Source: Actinomycetes bacterium
GTDB taxonomy: Bacteria; Actinomycetota; Acidimicrobiia; Acidimicrobiales; UBA8190
Assembly (NCBI GenBank): GCA_021798135.1
Contig: JAJZYI010000173.1
Coordinates: forward strand, 1-7,460
Direction of reading: 5' to 3'
DNA length: 7,460 bases
Program-made: the position numbers and the translations under genes
Notes under the pieces: model-generated
Databases searched by the model: none
What the model was told of the DNA's origin: nothing
The model's input: only the letters and a program-made list of their open reading frames with translations
Part shown: one piece after another, positions 1 through 6,023 of the stretch
Layout: each line of letters starts with the position of its first letter
Position numbering within the stretch: the first letter of the stretch is position 1

Positions 1-482
1 GCGCGCTTGGCGCGCGACCCGCGGCCGCCCTTGGCGGCGGCCACTGCAGCGCGGCTGCGGGCGCCGCGCACCGGCGTGCGGGCCGTGAAGATCCAGCCGA
101 TGCCCGGCACCGGCTTGCCGCCGATCAGGCGGCCCTGGTCGAAGAGCCAGGCGTGCTCGCCGTGGAACTCCTGGAACGAGTCGTTCGAGAGGACCGAGGC
201 ATCGGCCCGCTGCGCCACCTGGAGCAGGAAGGCGTCGCCGCGGCCGATGGTCCCCGCCGGGGGCGAGACCACCTCGCCGTGGGCCTCGGCCTCGTCGAAC
301 TCCGCCTTCTCCGACGGGTCGATGCGGTGGCCGAAGGTGGCGTCCACGACGACGATGACCTGGTGGTCCGGCATCTCCTGCTGGAGCTGGCGGACCGCCT
401 CGTCGAGCTGTCGCAGGCTGGGGATGGAGCGGCCCTCGGTGGCGATGTTGGAGCCGTCGACGACGATGCGAGGAGAAGTCAT
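1..482 (-). CDS. Zc3h12a-like NYN/PIN-fold ribonuclease, C-terminus cut off by the window edge
   Basis: The reading frame is open from ATG at 482 to the left edge, giving 160 visible residues. The start is fixed: an in-frame TGA sits five codons upstream (495-497) with no start codon between. The first beta strand begins at once with RIVVDGSN (residues 5-12, acidic D9). Next come VIVVVDATFG (D48), GRGDAF (D83) and VLSNDSFQEF (D101). These match the four acidic positions of the Zc3h12a/MCPIP1-type NYN nuclease fold, a metal-dependent RNase family. The segment after residue 135 is basic and Ala/Gly/Lys/Arg-rich, possibly a nucleic-acid-binding tail or a linker to a further domain outside the window. 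No Shine-Dalgarno sequence is visible. The fold assignment is firm. The RNA substrate is unknown, and a role in RNA decay is inferred from the family. Confidence 0.85.
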   Translation of the reverse strand, partial: MTSPRIVVDGSNIATEGRSIPSLRQLDEAVRQLQQEMPDHQVIVVVDATFGHRIDPSEKAEFDEAEAHGEVVSPPAGTIGRGDAFLLQVAQRADASVLSNDSFQEFHGEHAWLFDQGRLIGGKPVPGIGWIFTARTPVRGARSRAAVAAAKGGRGSRAKR

Positions 483-500
483 GGTTGGCTGTAGTCAACC
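483..500. promoter_or_regulatory. Inverted repeat immediately upstream of the NYN nuclease start
   Basis: GGTTG (483-487) and CAACC (496-500) are perfect inverted arms. Inside them, 488/495 form a G-T pair and 489-490 pair with 493-494, so a nearly closed 18-base stem is possible. The repeat abuts the ATG at 482, so it could be an operator over the transcription start or a hairpin at the 5' end of the mRNA. On the minus strand it contains TTGACT and TACAGC; neither is well placed as part of a complete promoter. It could be chance. Confidence 0.3.
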
Positions 501-650
501 ACTCTCGGCGGCACGGGTGCGTCATCCGGGCCGGCGAGCGGGCCCTCGCCCCACCGGAGAGCGGGCGGGCCCGGCGGGCGAGCGCCGGTGGTGGCCACCG
601 GCGGCGTGGTGCCAGCGGCGCCGACCGCGGACCGCCCGGCCTCGGCCGCG

Positions 651-656
651 TACGAT
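651..656 (+). promoter_or_regulatory. -10 box TACGAT of a leaderless-type promoter for the HAD gene
   Basis: TACGAT matches the actinobacterial TANNNT -10 consensus. It ends exactly six bases before the GTG at 663, the spacing expected when transcription starts at the first base of the start codon. No Shine-Dalgarno sequence precedes that GTG, which fits leaderless translation. I see no convincing -35 element. Confidence 0.55.
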
Positions 657-662
657 CGGGGC

Positions 663-1295
663 GTGACCGGCACCGCCAGGGCCTTCGACGCCGTCCTGTT
701 CGACTTCGGGGGGGTGCTCATCGACAGCCCACTGGACGCGTTCGCCCGCTACGAGCGCGAGCGTGGGCTGCCCGAGGGCTTCATCCGCCGGGTGAACGCC
801 ACCAACCACCTCGACAACGCCTGGGCGCGCCTGGAGCGCAACGAGGTGTCCTTCGACGAGTTCTGCGACCTGTTCGCCGGCGAGTGCGCGGCGGCGGGCG
901 CCGCCGTCGACGTGCGCGACGTCTTCTCCCACCTGACCGGCGAGCGGCGCGAGCCCATGGTGGAGGCGCTGCGGCGCCTCCGGCCCCACTTCCGCACGGC
1001 GCTGCTGACGAACAACTTCGCCGTGCCGCTGGTGGGGGACGGGCACGACGACGTGAAGGCCATGTTCGACGTGGTGGTCGCCTCGGCGGAGGTCGGCGTG
1101 CGCAAGCCCGACCCCCGCTTCTACCGCCTCGCCTGCGACCGGCTGGAGGTGGTGCCCGAGCGGTGCGTCTTCCTCGACGACCTGGGGATCAACCTGAAGC
1201 CGGCGCGGGAGATGGGCATGGCGACGATCAAGGTCGGCGACACCGTCCGGGCGGTGGAGGAGCTCCAGGAGCTGCTGGGCCTGGTCCTGCGCTGA
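663..1295 (+). CDS. HAD-superfamily (subfamily IA) phosphatase of the epoxide-hydrolase-N-terminal/ACAD10 type
   Basis: A 210-residue soluble protein, about the normal length for the family. HAD motifs appear in order: FDFGGV (nucleophile D14), ALLTNNF (motif II T116), RKPDP (motif III K148) and FLDDLG (motif IV D172/D173). A helical cap region lies at about residues 20-90. The residue two after the nucleophile is Gly16, not the usual Asp acid/base, as in YihX-type enzymes. The DFGGVLI and LLTNNF signatures resemble the phosphatase domain of soluble epoxide hydrolase and ACAD10. The reaction is probably phosphate-ester hydrolysis; the substrate cannot be read from sequence. GTG 663 is chosen because motif I then lies near residue 14 and a leaderless -10 box precedes it. 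An in-frame start at 588 would add 25 low-complexity residues. The gene is divergent from the NYN nuclease and convergent with the pilin operon. Confidence 0.88.
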   Translation: MTGTARAFDAVLFDFGGVLIDSPLDAFARYERERGLPEGFIRRVNATNHLDNAWARLERNEVSFDEFCDLFAGECAAAGAAVDVRDVFSHLTGERREPMVEALRRLRPHFRTALLTNNFAVPLVGDGHDDVKAMFDVVVASAEVGVRKPDPRFYRLACDRLEVVPERCVFLDDLGINLKPAREMGMATIKVGDTVRAVEELQELLGLVLR

Positions 1296-1296
1296 C

Positions 1297-1334
1297 CCCC
1301 GCTCGGGACGGCGCTCCGGCGGCGCCGGGCGGGG
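1297..1334. terminator. GC-rich hairpin between convergent genes, possible bidirectional terminator
   Basis: CCCCGC (1297-1302) is complementary to GCGGGG (1329-1334), and GGCGC (1310-1314) to GCGCC (1322-1326) nested inside. The structure fills the 39 bp between the HAD stop and the PilX-like stop, so it could serve both strands. No run of T follows on either side, so it is not a canonical intrinsic terminator. Confidence 0.4.
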
Positions 1335-3209
1335 TCACGGGTCGCCGCAGCCGGTGAGCTTGCAGGTGAGGGTCTGGCTCATGGTGACCGCGCCCAGGCC
1401 CCACGACGGGGTGCCCGGGTTCAGGTAGTACGGCGGCGACAGGTACTGCAGGCGACTGTCGTACTGGTAGTCCTTCAGGTAGCCGGACATGCTGGACGAC
1501 CCGCAGTACGGGTTGCCGCCGCCGTAGGAGACGCCGACGGGCCCGCGCCACTTCATGTCGAGGGTGCCGTCGACGGTGAGCGTGCCGAGGGGGCAGCCGA
1601 TGGCGTAGTTGTTGACGAGGAACGAGTCGTTCATGGCCAGGCTGACGCCGTCGACGGTGGGGCTGGACAGGTCGCACGCCGGAGCGGGGCTCGCGCCCGA
1701 CGTCCCGCAGACGGGCATGTCCTGGTAGCTGTACTGCCAGCACTGGCCGTACTGGTACAGCGAGCACCCCTGCTGCACCGGGTGGTTGATCTCCACGAAG
1801 TTCTGCGCGATGAGGCCGAGCATGTCGGTGTTGGTGGAGCCGCCGGACAGGGTGGTCCCGGGTGCCTGGCTGCACCCGTTGGTGCTGGTGTAGCAGAGGT
1901 TGCCGTCGATGACGATGTTGTTGGCGGTGGCGATGGTGAGCGGCCCGGTCAGGGTGCCCTGCACGATGGCGTCCCCGAACGTGGGCCCGGTGTTGCCCAT
2001 CTCGCCCAGGCCGGCCATCGGGTCGAAGGTGCAGCCGGTGTCGGACGTGGGGCAGTCCTGGACGTAGACGACGCCGTTGGCCGGCAGGCTCGGCGTCGGG
2101 TCCTGCGCCGTGGGCAGGCACTGGTTGGGGTTGGACGCGCCGTCCAGGCCGTCGCCGCCGCTCGCCCCCGCGCCGGCGGCGGGCGTGTCGGGGCTGTCGA
2201 CCGTCATGGTGCTGCCGTGCAGCGTGATCTCCGTCGGGCCCTGGTACAGGCAGCCGTCGGATGCCGCCACCTGGGCCAGCGAGCTGTTGGTGGTCGGTAT
2301 CTTCTCGTTCGGGGTGGCGGCGCCCTTCGTGCTGGCGGCGGTGTTGGTGATCGTCGGGTTGTTGCTGTCGCACCCGGGCATGGGCTGGGTGAACTTGCCG
2401 TTCGGCAGGGTCGTGTCGGCGGTGTGCACGGCCTGGAAGGTCGGCGACCCGCACACGAAGATCGAGTCCTTGACCCACACGTTGCCGGTGAGGGTGTCGC
2501 CGGTGACGAACTCGACGGCCGTGCAGTACTGGCTGGGGCCCAGCGTGTCGGCCTGCTTGCCCGTGCTCGGGTCCGCCTGCCAGTACAGCTCGCACGACGG
2601 CGGGGAGCTGAGGCCGTCCACCTGCTGGAGGACCATGGGGTCGACCTGGTTGTAGTAGATCCACAGGACGTTCAGCAGGAAGTCGTTCTCGGCGCTGAGC
2701 GTCACCGCCCCCTGGTCGAAGCTGTAGTCGTGGGAGTAGCCGGACGCGCCGACGATGGTGAGCGACACGGTGCCCGTGGCGAAGTCGATGGACGGGTCGG
2801 CCAGCCGGTACCAGGCCGGGGGGCCGTCGGTGGGGCTGACGCCGGGGACGGGGACCCACGTGTCGAACTGCAGGGCGTTGGCGCAGAACCCGCTGGTCTC
2901 GTTGGCGTGGTTGCACACGATGAAGTCCGGGTTGGTGTTGGCCGCCGACAGGTACTCGTCGATGCCGGCCTGCAGCGCCTGGAACGACTCGTGCTGCAGC
3001 GTGTCGGAGGTGATCATGGTCTGGTGCTGGATGGCGTTCTGTGCCAGGGCGGCGGCGCCGGCCGTGAGCAGGCCCACCAGGCCGAGGACGATGACGAGCG
3101 CCTGGCCCGCCTCGGCGGCCGGGCGCGCCGCGCGCAGGCGGTGCCGCAGCCGGGTGCCGAGGCGCCGGTGCGGGGGCACGTGGCCGGTGCCGGCCCGCGC
3201 CGCGCTCAC
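1335..3209 (-). CDS. Large cysteine-rich PilX-like minor pilin / pilus assembly protein
   Basis: A 624-residue protein starting at GTG 3209. The GTG overlaps the upstream stop as GTGA, which fixes the start and implies translational coupling. A basic leader (residues 1-34) precedes AGQALVIVLGL and a hydrophobic helix (about 37-56). Cleavage after G35 is plausible, but +5 is Ile, not Glu, as in GspK-like and many PilX-N proteins. The remaining ~570 residues are secreted in character and hold 20 cysteines, all after the membrane helix, suggesting disulfides. Three segments resemble conserved parts of large actinobacterial PilX-N proteins as I recall them: GDTLTGNVWVKDSIFVCG (237-254), IVIDGNLCY plus GLIAQNFVEINHPV (432-478), and YLSPPYYLNP (589-598). 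A Gly/Ala-rich linker (344-359) splits the exodomain. The protein is much larger than proteobacterial PilX (about 200 residues). It probably sits at the pilus tip or primes assembly; that is inference. It is the last gene of the operon. Confidence 0.82.
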   Translation of the reverse strand: MSAARAGTGHVPPHRRLGTRLRHRLRAARPAAEAGQALVIVLGLVGLLTAGAAALAQNAIQHQTMITSDTLQHESFQALQAGIDEYLSAANTNPDFIVCNHANETSGFCANALQFDTWVPVPGVSPTDGPPAWYRLADPSIDFATGTVSLTIVGASGYSHDYSFDQGAVTLSAENDFLLNVLWIYYNQVDPMVLQQVDGLSSPPSCELYWQADPSTGKQADTLGPSQYCTAVEFVTGDTLTGNVWVKDSIFVCGSPTFQAVHTADTTLPNGKFTQPMPGCDSNNPTITNTAASTKGAATPNEKIPTTNSSLAQVAASDGCLYQGPTEITLHGSTMTVDSPDTPAAGAGASGGDGLDGASNPNQCLPTAQDPTPSLPANGVVYVQDCPTSDTGCTFDPMAGLGEMGNTGPTFGDAIVQGTLTGPLTIATANNIVIDGNLCYTSTNGCSQAPGTTLSGGSTNTDMLGLIAQNFVEINHPVQQGCSLYQYGQCWQYSYQDMPVCGTSGASPAPACDLSSPTVDGVSLAMNDSFLVNNYAIGCPLGTLTVDGTLDMKWRGPVGVSYGGGNPYCGSSSMSGYLKDYQYDSRLQYLSPPYYLNPGTPSWGLGAVTMSQTLTCKLTGCGDP

Positions 3210-4093
3210 CCGACCTCCGCGTCGTAGAACGGGGCCAGCAGGTAGGCCTCCGACTGCGTGCCGTTGGGCAGGCCGGGGGCGATGCGCGAGGCGAAGGTGA
3301 ACTGCACCGCGAGGACCTGGTCGAGCGGGCACGACACCACGCCGGCGCTGGTGCTGCACGAGGTCGACGGCGTGCTGGTCATGGTGGCGTCGACGAGGTA
3401 GGAGAAGACGGGGTGGGCGGCGGGATCGCAGCCGGCGCTCCCCGGCACGCACACGCCGGTGAGGTCGGGCACCGAGAACAGCTGCTGCGCGCTGCCCGTC
3501 CACGTGCACGCCGTGCCGTCGCTGCCCGCCGGCCCCGGGCACGTGCCCTTGTCGGCGGGGACGAGGGTGCCCACGAGGGCGGGCTTGCCGTCGCTGCCCC
3601 TCTGCACGGCGATGGTGACCAGCGCAGGGCCGTAGGCCGTGAACGGGCCGGCGTCGGAGGGCTGGCCGTAGGTGCCCACGTCGGCGGTGAACTGCGCCTC
3701 GTCGGGGCCCGTGTTGGCGGTGAAGACCGACCAGGTCGCCGTGGTCGAGCCCTGGGGGGCCGGGGCGACCGCCTCGTGGACGAAGCGGGAGATGATCTGC
3801 GACGGCTCGATGAGCTGGTCCACGCCGTCGTAGGTGGCCTGCATGGCGCTGTTCTCGGCCGTGAACGAGGCGACCATCGGCGTCACGATGGCGCCCAGCA
3901 GGCCCAGCAGGGCCACGCACACCGCCACCTCCACCAGGGTGATGGTGCCCGTCTCGTCCCGTCCCGTTCGCGGGTGCCGGCGGGACGCAGCGGCGTGCCG
4001 GCGCCAGCCGCCCCGGTCCCGGCCATCGGCCCTGCCGCCCCGGCCGCGGCGCGGGGCAGGCGAGGCTCGTCGGGCGGCGGCGGTCCCGCTCAT
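3206..4093 (-). CDS. PilW-like minor prepilin with an off-register cleavage motif
   Basis: A 295-residue protein. ATG 4093 overlaps the stop of the PilV-like gene as ATGA, and its own stop overlaps the next GTG. No other in-frame ATG or GTG precedes the hydrophobic helix. The leader is long (about 50 residues) and very rich in Arg, Gly and Ala. The prepilin motif reads ETGTITLVEV (47-56), followed by a hydrophobic helix to about residue 74. If E55 is the +5 glutamate, the residue before the cut is Thr50, with Gly49 one place further back, which departs from the usual Gly at -1. The helix continues into SFTAENSAM, then a beta-rich secreted domain with six cysteines (185, 196, 215, 222, 246, 255). 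The domain ends in LLAPFYDAEVG. The position between PilV-like and PilX-like genes supports PilW-like as the closest label. A general minor pilin or pseudopilin is the safe call. Confidence 0.8.
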   Translation of the reverse strand: MSGTAAARRASPAPRRGRGGRADGRDRGGWRRHAAASRRHPRTGRDETGTITLVEVAVCVALLGLLGAIVTPMVASFTAENSAMQATYDGVDQLIEPSQIISRFVHEAVAPAPQGSTTATWSVFTANTGPDEAQFTADVGTYGQPSDAGPFTAYGPALVTIAVQRGSDGKPALVGTLVPADKGTCPGPAGSDGTACTWTGSAQQLFSVPDLTGVCVPGSAGCDPAAHPVFSYLVDATMTSTPSTSCSTSAGVVSCPLDQVLAVQFTFASRIAPGLPNGTQSEAYLLAPFYDAEVG

Positions 4094-5460
4094 CCCACCG
4101 ACACCGGGATCGACGACGCCGTGGGGTACTCGGTCTTGGTGCCGGTGTCGGCCCACTCGCCGGTGGTCGGGTCCCACGCCAGGTCGACCGTGGCGGTGGC
4201 GCCGTCGGCGGTGTCGGTGACCGTCACCGTGTAGTCCTCGGGGATGATCTGCGCCGCGATGGCGGCGGTGCCGCCGTCCACCGTGGCCGGCCCCAGCCCG
4301 TAGTGGTCGGCCGGGCACAGCCCCGGGTGCGGGTCGTCCAGGACCGCCGTGGCGGTGACGGGCCCGGCGCCCGACGCCGTCACGGCCAGGTTGAGCTGCA
4401 CCAGGCCGCCGGCGGTGGCGGTGACGGCGGTGGCGGGCTGCACGGCGGTGGTGGGTGGCGACGTCTTCGTCCAGTCCTGGCTGCTGCTCGGCGTCTCCGC
4501 CAGGCAGTCCCCGTACCAGACCCGGTAGCCGGTGGGGAAGGGGAACAGGTCGACCGGTCCCGTGCTGCCGCTGCCGGCCGGCACGGCGACCAGGTAGCCG
4601 TTGGTCAGGCCGGAGTTCCCGACGGAGACCGGCATGCCCGTGGCGAGCGGGGGCGCCGCCGCCGCCGGCTGGAAGGACACCGCCGCCGCCCGGTCGTACA
4701 GGAACGACACGTCAGCGGCCTTGCCCTGCGTGACGTTGATGTTGGTGGCCGAAGGGGAGGACTGCCCGTCGACGCCGACGAAGGCGGGCGACGCCGGGCT
4801 CTGGAGCGTCACGGTGTAGCCGTCGCCGGGCGGGAGGGCGGCGTAGACGCAGCCGGTGGCGTCCGGCGTCTCGGTGGGCAGCGGCGTGGACGAGCCGGGC
4901 GCGGTGATCACCACGCCGACAGCGCCGACGTCGACCGGTGGCTTGGAGGGGTCGGCCGCGCTCTGGACGAGGACGGCGAGCCACCCGTCGGTGCTCTGGG
5001 CCTGGCCGTAGGGCGGGTTGATGACGCTGGTCTCCGCCAGGTGCTGGCCCTGGCCCCAGCCCACCGTGACCGTCGCCTGCATGACCTGGGGCGGGCTGCC
5101 GGTCAGGCACAGGCTGTGGGCGTCGCCCGTGCCCGCCCAGTGCAGGTACTGGGTGATCGAGAAGGTCTCGCCGGCGAGGCTGACCGAGGAGAGCTGCACG
5201 TTGCGGTTCACGTCGGGCGAGAGCTGGGAGATCGGCTCGTTGGCGAGCTGGTTGAGGGTCTGGTCGGCGAGGTCCGTGGCGGTCACCTGGGCGTGTGCGG
5301 TAGCGGCCTGGCCGATCAGCGTGGTGGTCAGCTCGGCGGTGGCGACGAGGACGACCAGCAGGACGGTGAAGGCGATGATCATCTCGACCAGGCCGAACCC
5401 GGCCTCGGGCCGGGGCCTGGTCGCTGCTGCCCTGTGGCGGGCGGGCCGTTGGCGTCGCAT
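4090..5460 (-). CDS. PilV-like minor prepilin with carboxypeptidase-regulatory/Cna-B-like exodomain
   Basis: A 456-residue protein from ATG 5460. Its N-terminus is a canonical class III signal: basic leader, then EAG/FGLVEM (cut after G21, E26 at +5), then a hydrophobic helix to about residue 40. A helical stretch follows (to about 75), then a beta domain (ETFSITQYLHW to VTVGW). Next is a segment like actinobacterial carboxypeptidase-regulatory or Cna-B folds (about 176-260, with DATGCVYAALPPGDGYTVTL). A second beta-rich, Thr/Ala-rich region runs to the C-terminus. It is the first of three overlapping pilin genes and probably joins the minor-pilin complex at the cell envelope. The start is uncertain. 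ATG 5460 has no clear Shine-Dalgarno sequence, while an in-frame GTG at 5694 has a GGAGG ten bases upstream and would give a 99-residue Pro/Arg-rich leader. I chose the ATG because the leader length is then normal and the added segment has weaker coding bias. Confidence 0.82.
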   Translation of the reverse strand: MRRQRPARHRAAATRPRPEAGFGLVEMIIAFTVLLVVLVATAELTTTLIGQAATAHAQVTATDLADQTLNQLANEPISQLSPDVNRNVQLSSVSLAGETFSITQYLHWAGTGDAHSLCLTGSPPQVMQATVTVGWGQGQHLAETSVINPPYGQAQSTDGWLAVLVQSAADPSKPPVDVGAVGVVITAPGSSTPLPTETPDATGCVYAALPPGDGYTVTLQSPASPAFVGVDGQSSPSATNINVTQGKAADVSFLYDRAAAVSFQPAAAAPPLATGMPVSVGNSGLTNGYLVAVPAGSGSTGPVDLFPFPTGYRVWYGDCLAETPSSSQDWTKTSPPTTAVQPATAVTATAGGLVQLNLAVTASGAGPVTATAVLDDPHPGLCPADHYGLGPATVDGGTAAIAAQIIPEDYTVTVTDTADGATATVDLAWDPTTGEWADTGTKTEYPTASSIPVSVG

Positions 5461-5704
5461 CGGCGAGGTCGGGCGCCGGGGGGACCGCGAGGGCCGCTGC
5501 GGGAGGACCGGGCGGTCGGGGGACCCCGAGGGGCCCGGTGGGGAGGCCGCCGTGGCGGGGGCATCGGCCTCACGCGGTGCGGGTCGACGGCAGCGGTCCA
5601 CCGTTGGAGGGTCGACGTGGTGCGTGCTCGGGCCGGAGCAACGGGGCCACAACGTCGGCGCCGGTTCGGTGGCGGTCGTCGGGCGAGGCCGCACGGCGGT
5701 GGTT

Positions 5705-5709
5705 CCTCC
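5705..5709 (-). promoter_or_regulatory. Strong GGAGG Shine-Dalgarno before an alternative GTG start (5694) of the PilV-like gene
   Basis: On the minus strand GGGGAGGAA is followed by a GTG at 5694, ten bases after GGAGG. That GTG is in frame with the PilV-like gene and has no stop between. If used, the first pilin would have 534 residues and begin 44 bp after the stop of the 51-codon gene. In such GC-rich DNA a GGAGG can occur by chance. Confidence 0.35.
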
Positions 5710-5717
5710 CCACCGGG

Positions 5718-5731
5718 CCCCCGGGCGGGGG
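5718..5731 (-). other. GC hairpin just after the small gene
   Basis: Five C (5718-5722) and five G (5727-5731) form a stem with a four-base loop, beginning seven bases past the stop of the 51-codon gene on the minus strand. There is no T tract. It may be a weak terminator or attenuator. An alternative pairing of UCCCC with the GGGGA of the downstream Shine-Dalgarno is also possible. Confidence 0.25.
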
Positions 5732-5738
5732 GACCGGG

Positions 5739-5894
5739 TCAGCCCTTGTCGGGCCAGGGGTCGGCGAACCGGTCGTCGCGCCAGCGCGGGCTCGTGCTGC
5801 GCCAGCGCTCGCCGGCTGCCGGTCGGGGCGCGTCGACGACGACGACGCGGCTGCGGGTGGTTGAACGGCGGTGCCACAGGGTTTTGAGGTGCAT
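5739..5894 (-). CDS. Small basic, Trp/Arg-rich protein of 51 residues, function unknown
   Basis: ATG 5894 is preceded by GGAG with a five-base spacer, one of the few clear Shine-Dalgarno sites in the window. The protein begins MHLKTLWHRRSTTRSRVVVV and ends in WRDDRFADPWPDKG. About nine codons in ten end in G or C, like the surrounding real genes. It has a basic N-terminal half, one very short Val run (17-20) too short for a membrane span, and four Trp residues, three of them in the C-terminal 24 residues. No signal peptide, cysteine or known motif is seen. It lies upstream of the pilin operon on the same strand, after a sigma28-like promoter candidate, so it may be the operon's leader gene. 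I do not recognise the family. Earlier in-frame ATGs (6005 and 5897) are disfavoured: the first lies upstream of the promoter candidate and the second lacks the spacing to GGAG. Confidence 0.55.
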   Translation of the reverse strand: MHLKTLWHRRSTTRSRVVVVDAPRPAAGERWRSTSPRWRDDRFADPWPDKG

Positions 5895-5899
5895 GTGCG

Positions 5900-5903
5900 C
5901 TCC
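5900..5903 (-). promoter_or_regulatory. GGAG ribosome-binding site of the 51-codon gene
   Basis: GGAG on the minus strand lies five bases before ATG 5894. It decides this start over the in-frame ATG at 5897, which would leave only two bases of spacing. Confidence 0.55.
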
Positions 5904-5964
5904 AGCGTGGGGGGGCCGGCAGGACCGGCAGCGCCGGGGACCGGCGTCGCCGTGTCCTGTCGAT

Positions 5965-5992
5965 GCATCGAACGTTCTCCGTGGCAACTTTA
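5965..5992 (-). promoter_or_regulatory. Sigma28/WhiG-like promoter candidate for the small gene and pilin operon
   Basis: In an A/T-rich island of an otherwise GC-rich region, the minus strand reads TAAAGTT (5992-5986). A 16-base gap after TAAA leads to TTCGATGC (5972-5965). The FliA/WhiG consensus is TAAA, 15-16 bases, GCCGATAA; here TAAAGTT and the CGAT core match, while the flanks of the -10 do not. A start near 5955-5960 would give a leader of roughly 60 bases before ATG 5894. The -10 overlaps the palindrome TCGATGCATCGA (5960-5971). The match is by eye only. Confidence 0.35.
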
Positions 5993-6006
5993 GACAGAAT
6001 TTCACT

Positions 6007-6023
6007 CAGCGTGATCAACGCTG
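6007..6023. promoter_or_regulatory. 17-bp inverted repeat, operator candidate in the divergent control region
   Basis: CAGCGT (6007-6012) and ACGCTG (6018-6023) are perfect 6-bp arms around GATCA. On the minus strand the repeat lies 15 bp upstream of the TAAA element of the pilin-side promoter candidate, a position suited to an activator. It is about 95 bp upstream of the fabZ -10 box. No regulator gene is in the window. Confidence 0.35.

Noticed and set aside
588..662. Upstream extension of the HAD gene from an in-frame start at 588.
   Set aside because: Adds 25 residues of low-complexity sequence before motif I and would include the leaderless -10 box in coding sequence.
1228..2916. A 562-codon minus-strand frame overlapping the PilX-like gene.
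   Set aside because: Arg/His/Pro-rich translation without domains. The real frame carries the pilin motifs and the coupled start.
1782..3227. A 481-codon plus-strand frame antisense to the PilX-like gene.
   Set aside because: Val/Gly/Arg-rich shadow with no recognisable domain or start signals.
5570..5968. A 132-codon minus-strand frame overlapping the 51-codon gene.
   Set aside because: Pro/Ala/Arg low complexity, no ribosome-binding site, and its ATG lies in the -10 region of the promoter candidate.
5970..5977. GAACGTTC, considered as a LexA/SOS box near xth.
   Set aside because: The mycobacterial-type SOS box needs GAAC and GTTC separated by four bases. Here the half-sites touch.
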